Below are positions 1 to 4,835 of a stretch of DNA of 5,922 nt, one piece after another; within the stretch, counting starts at the first letter, position 1; the number at the start of each line of letters is the position of its first letter. The stretch spans positions 1-5,922 of the forward strand of contig CAWEHT010000274.1 in NCBI GenBank assembly GCA_963808455.1. The letters are read 5' to 3'. The notes under the pieces were generated by a model that ran no database searches, had not been told where the DNA came from, and saw only the letters and a program-made list of their open reading frames with translations. The position numbers were made by a program, and so were the translations under genes. The DNA is from CAWEHT01 sp963808455. GTDB lineage: Bacteria > Chloroflexota > Anaerolineae > CG2-30-64-16.

Positions 1-23
1 TCTCACTGTGTCTGAGGCTATAT

Positions 24-168
24 TGCGGTTCAAACCGCATCCTGATACACGAGGCCTGATAAATCAGGCCGGTTGACAAGCTGGGGTGCGATTGATCGCA
101 CCTCGTGTATCAGGCGCCGATTCGAATCGGCGCCGCCCGTGCTCCGCGGGCGCGCCCGTGCTCCGCGG
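24..168. repeat. Nested-palindrome element, copy 1
   Basis: This stretch is made of palindromes placed end to end. In order they are TGCGGTT/AACCGCA at 24-39, GGCCTGAT/ATCAGGCC at 53-70, GGTGCGAT/ATCGCACC at 85-102 and GGCGCCGATT/AATCGGCGCC at 113-134, each with a two-base centre. The middle two are enclosed by a longer perfect pair, CCTGATACACGAGG at 41-54 and its reverse complement at 101-114, so a single strand could fold either into a row of hairpins or into one stem carrying two hairpins. After it, GCCCGTGCTCCGCGG occurs twice (135-149 and 154-168). No convincing gene lies here. Function is unknown; a dispersed intergenic repeat family, a processing site or a recombination site are all possible. 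Confidence 0.85.
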
Positions 169-187
169 CCCGCGGCGCACCCCCGGA

Positions 188-313
188 TGCGGTTCAAACC
201 GCATCCTGATACACGAGGCCTGATAAATCAGGCCGGTCGACAACCTGGGGTGCGATTGATCGCACCTCGTGTATCAGGCGCCGATTTGAATCGGCGCCGC
301 CCGTGCTCCGCGG
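188..313. repeat. Nested-palindrome element, copy 2
   Basis: A near-identical second copy of the element at 24-168, offset by exactly 164 bp throughout. The matching parts are 188-203, 205-218 (outer left arm), 217-234, 249-266, 265-278 (outer right arm) and 277-298, followed by one GCCCGTGCTCCGCGG at 299-313. The few differences I see fall in loops or linkers: the centre of the last palindrome is TG here and CG in copy 1, and the linker reads GTCGACAACC instead of GTTGACAAGC. All stem arms are unchanged, which is what selection on structure would give, although recent duplication would also explain it. The copy ends 64 bp before the start codon of the initiator gene, so it may act in its upstream region. 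Confidence 0.85.
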
Positions 314-365
314 CGCGCGGCCGCGACTGATAGTGTCGCCGCGTGGCCGCTCTCTCTTGGCCGAC

Positions 366-370
366 GGAGG
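366..370 (+). promoter_or_regulatory. Ribosome binding site of the initiator gene
   Basis: GGAGG sits seven bases before the ATG at 378. It decides the start: an upstream in-frame GTG at 303 lies within the palindromic repeat and has no such site, so the shorter reading is preferred. Confidence 0.75.
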
Positions 371-377
371 GCCAGCG

Positions 378-1412
378 ATGCAGCCGGACATCCTCGTGGA
401 CACGACGCGGCTTCTGCACGAGTGCAAAGGCGCGCCGCTTTCGGTCCTCATCGCCCTTGTCGCCTGCGGCGGGCCGGCCGGCCAGCAGGCCCTGGGGCGC
501 ATGACCGGCTATAACGCCGAGACGATGCGCCTGGCGCTGGGCACGCTCGAGGCCCTCGGCTACGTCGCGCCTGCCGGCAAGCTCGGTTGGGCGCCGACCG
601 ATGAGGCCCGCGGCCACCCCCTCTTCCGCGAGGGCCGTCCGGGTGCGGCTCGCGCTGGCCCTATGCCTGCCTCAGCCGGCGGAACGCCATGGGCCGCCGC
701 GGCCTCTCGGCGCCCCGCTGACCCTTCGGCCGGCGGCGCTGTGGATAACCCGGCATCCCCTGTGGAAAACCCCGGCATAGCAGGCGGCGAGAGCGTGGAT
801 AACCAGGCGCCCGCCGGGGCGTCCGCTGTGGATAACCTGGCCCACCGGGCCATCCCGCGTGTGGATAACTCGCCGGCGCCCGGTTCGGCTTCCCAGGCGC
901 CGGACGCGGATTTTCCGCGCCCGTCTTGTGGTGGTAGTGGTATAACCAGAGATCCGGATACCCTGATCGATATTGGACCACTACCACCACCCTATGGGCC
1001 GGGCGCGCGCGGCTTTTCCGCGCCGGGCAGCCCGCCGGCCGCTTCGACACCTCAAGGCCCGGCTTGCGCCTCGCGAGGGCCGGACGATGGGCAGGCAGGC
1101 CCCGATGACGAGCTGGTTGACATCCTGGTCACGCGCACGGCCTGTCCTCGCCCGCGAGCCCGCCAGGCCGTCGCCGCCGCGCTGGCCGAGGGATACTTCC
1201 GGCCCTGGATCGAGCTGCAGGTCCTGCGGTGGACACAGTACGTCGGCGAGCGCGGGGCCAACATCCGTTCTCCCGGCCATTTTGTTTCGAGCAAGCTCGC
1301 GGCCGGCGAAGAGGCGCCGCCCTGGATCGACCTGCATGGCGAGGACGCCGAGCGCGAGGCCCTCCTCGAGGCGCGTTGGGATCGCCTGGCAGCCGAGGGC
1401 GAAGCCTCGTGA
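378..1412 (+). CDS. Winged-helix replication initiator-like protein with an internal DnaA-box array
   Basis: A 344-residue protein, read without any frame break. Residues about 1-75 look like a helix-turn-helix or winged-helix domain: an LLHECKGAPLSVLIAL helix, then GRMTGYNAETMRLAL as the likely recognition helix, then LEALGYV and a GWAPTDEARG wing. Residues about 76-250 are a low-complexity Pro/Ala/Gly linker with the repeated words VDNP, VENP, VDNQ, VDNL and VDNS at residues 122, 129, 140, 151 and 162. The C-terminal part, about 250-344, is ordered again and charged, with RPWIELQVLRW and a RSPGHFVSSKLAAGEE segment reminiscent of the C-terminal domain of phage and plasmid initiators. The linker repeats coincide with DnaA boxes in the DNA. 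I infer a replication initiator organised like lambda O; the family assignment rests on pattern and context, and a transcription regulator is the main alternative. The 3' end is followed by a GC-rich hairpin. Confidence 0.6.
   Translation: MQPDILVDTTRLLHECKGAPLSVLIALVACGGPAGQQALGRMTGYNAETMRLALGTLEALGYVAPAGKLGWAPTDEARGHPLFREGRPGAARAGPMPASAGGTPWAAAASRRPADPSAGGAVDNPASPVENPGIAGGESVDNQAPAGASAVDNLAHRAIPRVDNSPAPGSASQAPDADFPRPSCGGSGITRDPDTLIDIGPLPPPYGPGARGFSAPGSPPAASTPQGPACASRGPDDGQAGPDDELVDILVTRTACPRPRARQAVAAALAEGYFRPWIELQVLRWTQYVGERGANIRSPGHFVSSKLAAGEEAPPWIDLHGEDAEREALLEARWDRLAAEGEAS
740..868 (+). promoter_or_regulatory. Array of five DnaA boxes inside the initiator gene (candidate origin)
   Basis: TGTGGATAA, the reverse complement of the DnaA box TTATCCACA, occurs at 740-748, 827-835 and 860-868. 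TGTGGAAAA at 761-769 fits the relaxed consensus TTWTNCACA, and CGTGGATAA at 794-802 differs in one end base. All five point the same way. Start-to-start distances are 21, 33, 33 and 33 bp, which are whole codons and close to two or three turns of the helix, so all boxes would face the same side. The triplets are read as Val-Asp/Glu-Asn in the protein linker. DnaA binding is inferred from sequence only. Confidence 0.7.
928..990. repeat. 14-bp inverted repeat around an AT-richer spacer
   Basis: GTGGTGGTAGTGGT at 928-941 and its perfect reverse complement at 977-990 enclose 35 bases. The spacer is about 54% A+T by my count, clearly richer than its surroundings, and contains GATCGATATTGG. It begins 59 bp after the last DnaA box, on the side where a DNA-unwinding element could lie. 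It is still inside the coding frame and contributes to the Gly/Pro-rich linker. A role in origin melting is inference. Confidence 0.55.
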
Positions 1413-1413
1413 G

Positions 1414-1430
1414 GGGCTGCCCGGCAGCCC
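1414..1430 (+). terminator. GC-rich hairpin just after the initiator stop codon
   Basis: GGGCTGCC and GGCAGCCC flank a single C two bases after the TGA, giving a stem of six pairs with a five-base loop in practice. There is no run of T after it, so an intrinsic terminator of the classic type is not shown; it could instead protect the mRNA 3' end. Confidence 0.3.
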
Positions 1431-1480
1431 GCGCCGCTGCCCGCAGGGCCCGCGTGGCGCGTCCCGGTGAACGGATTCGT

Positions 1481-1599
1481 ACAGGATAGACAAGATAGGA
1501 CGGGATGAACAGGATCAGACAAGAAAACCTCCTGTCTGTCCGCCCTATCCATCCCCGCGGGGACCTCCGTGTCTATCCGTCTTATCCTGTCTACCCTGT
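1481..1599. repeat. Imperfect inverted repeat rich in ACAGGATAGACA words
   Basis: The left end starts ACAGGATAGACAAGATAGGA and the right end, read on the other strand, starts ACAGGGTAGACAGGATAAGA. The similarity runs on for about 35 bases with small gaps. Within it CAGGAT, GACAAGA, CCTGTCTGTC and CTATCC recur as short words, and CCCCGCGGGG forms a perfect palindrome near 1553-1562. The segment is less GC-rich than the genes on either side. It fills most of the 301-base gap between the initiator gene and the small membrane protein gene. From memory, repeats of ACAGGAT words of this kind are scattered between genes in Chloroflexota; function is unknown, and a bidirectional transcription stop or a non-autonomous mobile repeat are possible. 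Confidence 0.55.
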
Positions 1600-1701
1600 G
1601 AAGGCCGCCGCTCCCGACGGCGCGGCGGGCCCCCGTGGCGGCTGCCACCCGGCGCCGGCCTGCACATGCAGGGCCGCTCGCGGCTGTTGACTACCAGGGA
1701 T

Positions 1702-1706
1702 GGAGG
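1702..1706 (+). promoter_or_regulatory. Ribosome binding site of the membrane protein gene
   Basis: GGAGG lies seven bases before the ATG at 1714. It favours this start over an in-frame upstream ATG at 1666, which sits in a GC-rich hairpin (CCTGCA/TGCAGG) and has no such site. Confidence 0.75.
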
Positions 1707-1713
1707 CCTGCGC

Positions 1714-2070
1714 ATGACGAATCTGCTGTCACAGTTCTCGGCCGTCGTGGCCCTGATCGGGATGGTCGGCACCATCATCATGGCCCTCTCGGTGCGCCGC
1801 AAGAACCTGGCCGATGCCGCCGAGGCGGAGAGCAGCGCCGCCAGCAAGGTCACCGCGGCAGCCACCAGCCTGATCGCGCCGCTCGAGGCCCGCATCGCCG
1901 AGCAAGAGCGGCGCCTGCACCAGCAGGAGCTGCTCATCGCCGACCTGCGATCGCAGGTTGCGCTCTTGCAGCGGCGCGAGGAAGTGCACTGCCAGGGCAT
2001 CAAGGTGCTGACCGAGCAGCTCCTGCGAGCGGACCTCGAGCCCGCCTACATGATGGGGGACGTGGGGTGA
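1714..2070 (+). CDS. Small membrane protein with a coiled coil, phage-type
   Basis: A 118-residue protein. Residues about 4-26 (LLSQFSAVVALIGMVGTIIMAL) form one hydrophobic membrane segment, followed directly by the basic stretch RRK, so the C-terminal part is predicted to stay in the cytoplasm by the positive-inside rule. Residues about 30-100 are strongly helical and charged, with Leu and Ile spaced as in a coiled coil (LIAPLEARIAEQERRL, then ELLIADLRSQVALLQ). The stop lies about 520 bases before the next gene. Phages often carry small one-span proteins with this build, and a holin, a spanin-like protein or a membrane anchor for replication are all possible. No catalytic motif is seen and I do not recognise a named family. 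The gene is intact, with a good ribosome binding site, so it is likely expressed. Confidence 0.65.
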   Translation: MTNLLSQFSAVVALIGMVGTIIMALSVRRKNLADAAEAESSAASKVTAAATSLIAPLEARIAEQERRLHQQELLIADLRSQVALLQRREEVHCQGIKVLTEQLLRADLEPAYMMGDVG

Positions 2071-2303
2071 GCGCCCCCGGACCCCCCACATGGCACGCGC
2101 CAGCCCAGGGCCGCGCCGGCGGGGGGCTCGGATCGCGTTGGCCCAGGTGAGGTGTTGGGAGTGGCCCCCTGCCCAACCCGGCCTGCCGCGGCGCCGCGCA
2201 CTCCGCAAGCAACAGAAGGGAAGCCCAACTGGACCGCCCGTGCGCCGAGGGCAGCGCGTGGGAAACGCGGCGAGCGCCCGGCCGCGGGCGCCATGGGGGG
2301 TTT
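2071..2303. other. GC-rich gap without a convincing gene
   Basis: Open frames here are low-complexity Arg/Pro/Gly/Ala translations without a ribosome binding site or recognisable domain, as expected from chance in very GC-rich DNA. The frame that runs into the downstream structural gene is open through this gap and the repeat array, but its upstream part looks non-coding. I see no promoter with clear -35 and -10 boxes. Confidence 0.5.
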
Positions 2304-2324
2304 TCAAGGGGCACAGCCCCTTGA
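2304..2324. repeat. Hairpin before the 43-bp repeat array
   Basis: TCAAGGGG and CCCCTTGA flank the loop CACAG, giving an eight-pair stem preceded by GGTTT. It stands just before the tandem array and may belong to the same dispersed intergenic repeat. The four Ts precede rather than follow the stem on the + strand; on the - strand they would follow it as As, so it does not make a standard terminator for the upstream gene. Confidence 0.45.
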
Positions 2325-2332
2325 GCGGGGGT

Positions 2333-2566
2333 CCAGGGGGCCAGCCGGCCCCCTGGGAATGGCAACACACAAGATCCAGGGGCCAGCCGGCCCCCTGGGA
2401 ATGGCAACACACAAGATCCAGGGGGCCAGCCGGCCCCCTGGGAATGGCAACACACAAGATCCAGGGGGCCAGCCGGCCCCGGGGAATGGCAACACACAAG
2501 ATCCAGAGGGCCAGCCGGCCCCCTGGGAATGGCAACACACAAGATCCAGAGGGCCAGCCGGCCCCC
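2333..2566 (+). repeat. Tandem 42/43-bp repeat, five copies plus a partial, each with a strong hairpin
   Basis: Units begin CCAGCCGG at 2341, 2383, 2426, 2469 and 2511, with a partial sixth at 2554; their lengths are 42, 43, 43, 42 and 43. Across each junction the arms CCAGGGGGCC and GGCCCCCTGG flank AGCC, so the array is a row of about six ten-pair hairpins, some weakened by substitutions (for example CCAGAGGG). The intervening stretch GAATGGCAACACACAAGAT is the same in all five full copies, which points to recent expansion or homogenisation. The array ends 23 bases before the start codon of the structural gene and so lies in its leader. It could affect transcription, mRNA stability or replication; none is shown. 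Confidence 0.85.
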
Positions 2567-2589
2567 GCCAAAGAAAGGAGCCTCATTCC

Positions 2590-3817
2590 ATGACCACCCA
2601 GATCGACGCTTCGTTCGACCGGATCGACCCCGCCAGCCAGGCCCGCGTGCGCGAGGCCTACCAAAACGCCGGCAGCGATCCCAACGGCGCCGAGGCGCTG
2701 GCTCAGATCGTAGCGCTCGCCGGTGGCGCCGTCGCCCAGGGCGCCGCGGGCACGCAGGCATGGCCGGTCGGCGACGCCGTGGCCGAAAGCACCCTGGCCG
2801 GCATCCTGGCGGCCCTGGCCCGCCAAAACCTGGTCTATAGCGCGCCGGACCCCCAGCCGCCGCTCGCCTACCGCGTGGCCGTCTCTGCTCCCGACTGCCT
2901 GCCCCCGCCGGCGCTCGGGGCGGGGAGCGCCGTCTCCGGAGGGGGCCTGGCGCCCAATACGACCTACCAGATCAAGGTCGTCGCCGCCAACGCCTACGGC
3001 CGCACCACGCCCACGCAGGGCACGGCGATCACTACTGGCGCGAGCACGCTCACGGCGCGCCAGCCCATCGCCGCCGTGGCGGGCGCGACGGCCTATGATA
3101 TCTATCTGAGCGCCGACGCCGATCCCGAGATGGGCCGGGCGCATCGGCGCCGCCCAGCTGACCGCCGGCGTCGTCATCGACGCGGTCGGCTCGACCTCCG
3201 CCGGCGGCGTGCCCAACGCAGTGGACATCCAGGCGGCCGGGGCCGGCCAGGCATCGGGCGCCACAGCCGCCTGCAACAGCGCCTACGCCATCCCGCTCAC
3301 GGCCTCGACGACGGTGAACGCCACGTCGAGCGCCGGCCAGCCCGTGCTCGGCGTCGCCTCGACGGCCGGCTTCGCCGTGGGCGCGGAGATCCTGGTGGGC
3401 GCCGGCACGCCGCGTGATGAGCTTTGCACCATCGCCTCGATCCAGGCCGGCGCCACCTTCACACTGGCCGCCTCGCTGCAGCACGCCCACACGGGCGCCC
3501 AGGCCGACCCCGTGGTGCAGCCTGCGATGGCGGACACCGCGGGCTTCCGTTATGTAGACTTCGACGTCACTTACGCCATGACGGGCGACAACGGCACCTC
3601 GAGCACGCCCGGCCTCACGCTGGCGCCCTTCTATTTGAACTCCCGGCAGGGCAGCTTCTTCCAGGGCCAGCCCATCGCGATGGCCTGTGGCCAGAATGCT
3701 GCGCTGCAGCGGCTGCGCGTCGAGCCCCGCGGCTGCCCCGGCGTCGCGCTGCTGGTCCAGGGGATCGGCTCCGGCGGCAGCGGCGGGGCCGTCAGCATCG
3801 ACTATGCCCTGAGCTGA
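2590..3817 (+). CDS. FN3-like phage structural protein, one frameshift
   Basis: The start ATG at 2590 follows AGGAG (2576-2580) by nine bases. After correcting one frame break the product is about 408 residues. Residues 1-85 are mostly helical. Residues about 100-200 look like a fibronectin type III fold: LAPNTTYQIKVVAANAYG with the usual strand pattern, then GATAYDIYLSADAD, another motif common in phage FN3 domains. About 210-290 is a beta-rich domain with GAEILVGAGTPRDE and the end LQHAHTGAQADPVVQP, typical of virion proteins. The rest, ending IDYALS, is also beta-rich. The frame changes between about 3131 and 3140 (GGGCCGGGC), where one extra G is the simplest explanation, since the protein resumes as GRIGAAQLTAGVVIDAVGS. 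Likely role is a tail, fibre or capsid-decorating protein; exact role cannot be told. The next gene begins 15 bases after its stop. Confidence 0.6.
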
Positions 3818-3832
3818 TATGGAAGGCACCCT

Positions 3833-4568
3833 ATGAGACACTGCACCGTCTGCGATCACCCCGGGCTCGACGCCATCGACGAGGCTTTGGTGGGCGGGGT
3901 TGGCGGGGCCGAGTTAGCCCGCCGCTACGGGCTCTCGCGCTGATGCGGTCAACCGGCATAGGCTCAATCACCTGCCGAAAGTGCTGGTCGAGGCGGCCCG
4001 GCAGGCCGAGCTGGCGCGCTGCGAAGGCTTCGCCGCCCTGGATCGAGCCGAGGAGCAGCACCGGGTCACCCGCGCCGCCGACCTGATGGCCGAGTTGCTG
4101 CGGGTCTTCGAGCGGGCCAACCTGATGTTCGACGCCTGCGATCGCCGGCTGCGCGATCCCGAGGACCCGGGGCGCTACGAGATCGGGCCGCGGAGAGGAC
4201 CTGAACGTCGTCTACACCGAGCCCGGGCCGCGGGGGGCACCGGTCCGCAAGAAGGCCAGGCTGTCGCACCTCCTGGAGCAGGCGCAGGAGGGCCACGAGG
4301 AACGGCGCATCCAGCTGGTGGAGGCCAGGCATGCCGACCCGCGAGCTGATCCTCAAGGCCGCCAACACGCTGCGGGAGCAGCTCGAGCTGCTCGCCAGGC
4401 TTCTGGGCCAGCTGCGGGAAAGCGAGGCCGCCGAGGTGAACTTCCTTCTGACGCCGGGCTGGCTGCGCGTGGCGCGGGGCCATCGTCGAGGCGCTCGAGC
4501 CGTACCCCGAGGCGCGGCTCGCCGTGGCCGAGCGGCTCGCCGCGCTCGACGGCAGCCGTGAAGCTTGA
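3833..4568 (+). CDS. Terminase small subunit, broken by four frameshifts
   Basis: GGAAGG at 3821-3826 serves the ATG at 3833. The first 36 residues contain CTVCDHPGLDAIDEAL and ELARRYGLSR, the CxxCxH plus helix-turn-helix start of a family of small terminase subunits that recognise phage DNA and recruit TerL. Reading then needs one base skipped at 3941 (continues DAVNRHRLNHLPKVLVEA), near 4191-4198 (continues EDLNVVYTEP, then RKKARLSHLLEQ), a two-base gap or one-base gain near 4338-4344, and one extra G in 4476-4479 (continues AIVEALEPYPEARLAVAERLAALD). Joined, this gives about 243 residues ending SREA and the TGA at 4566. From memory the RELILKAANTLREQLELLARLLGQL segment belongs to the same family's C-terminal half. 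The alternative is a separate 78-residue gene from ATG 4331, which does have GGAGG at 4320-4324. The product cannot be made from the sequence as given. Confidence 0.6.
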
Positions 4569-4835
4569 GCGCGCCTCGGCTGAGCGGCTGGCCGCGCTCG
4601 ACCGCAGCCGTGAAGCTTGAGCGCGCCTCGGCCGGAGACCGGCCGAGCTCGAGGGCAGCCGTGAAGCTTGAGTGCGCCTCGGCCGGAGACCGGCCGAGCC
4701 CGAGGGCAGCCGATGAAGGTCGAGCGCGCCGCAGCCGGCGACCAGCCGCGCTCGACGGCAGCCGAGAAGGTCGAGGGCGCCTCGGCCGGCGACCTGCCGC
4801 GCTCGACCGCAGCCGTGAAGCTCGAGCGCGCCTCG
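4527..4835 (+). repeat. Six tandem 51/52-bp repeats across the TerS/TerL junction
   Basis: Units start at 4527, 4579, 4631, 4682, 4734 and 4785, with lengths 52, 52, 51, 52, 51 and 51. Each carries a GCAGCCG core (4552, 4604, 4655, 4706, 4758, 4809) followed by a version of TGAAGCTTGAGCGCGCCTCG. The first two read AERLAALDGSREA-stop and AERLAALDRSREA-stop, so unit 2 repeats the TerS C terminus with its stop codon. The last three read, in the TerL frame, as 17-residue repeats like AAVKLERASAGDLPRST. Units 3 and 4 also hold a perfect hairpin, CTCGGCCGG/CCGGCCGAG around AGA (4627-4647 and 4678-4698). The copies differ at several sites, which argues against a simple assembly duplication. Packaging sites often lie in or beside terS, so a TerS-binding array is a reasonable guess. 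Confidence 0.8.

Noticed and set aside
73..78. TTGACA as a -35 promoter box in palindromic copy 1
   Set aside because: No -10 box follows at the right distance, and the second copy has TCGACA at the same place.
73..502. Small open frames over the palindromic repeats on both strands
   Set aside because: They are translations of palindromes (GAINR, RGLINQAG type words) and have no ribosome binding site or domain.
1505..1690. 61-codon open frame in the inverted repeat
   Set aside because: It consists of translated ACAGGAT-type repeat words and has no domain; a purine-rich stretch before it is part of the repeat.
2341..2566. CRISPR array
   Set aside because: The units are repeated directly with identical intervening sequence, so there are no unique spacers, and no cas gene is nearby.
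2152..2589. N-terminal extension of the structural protein
   Set aside because: The frame is open through the hairpin array, but the translation is repeat-derived and a good AGGAG site precedes ATG 2590.
1729..3276. Long open frame of 515 codons on the minus strand
   Set aside because: It lies opposite two good + strand genes and the repeat array; its middle is the translated 43-bp repeat (CCHSQGAGWP copies) and the rest is GC-rich low-complexity sequence. There is no recognisable domain.
3937..3945. Programmed ribosomal frameshift in TerS
   Set aside because: No slippery heptamer or downstream structure is evident, and ten further breaks occur nearby, so error or decay is simpler.
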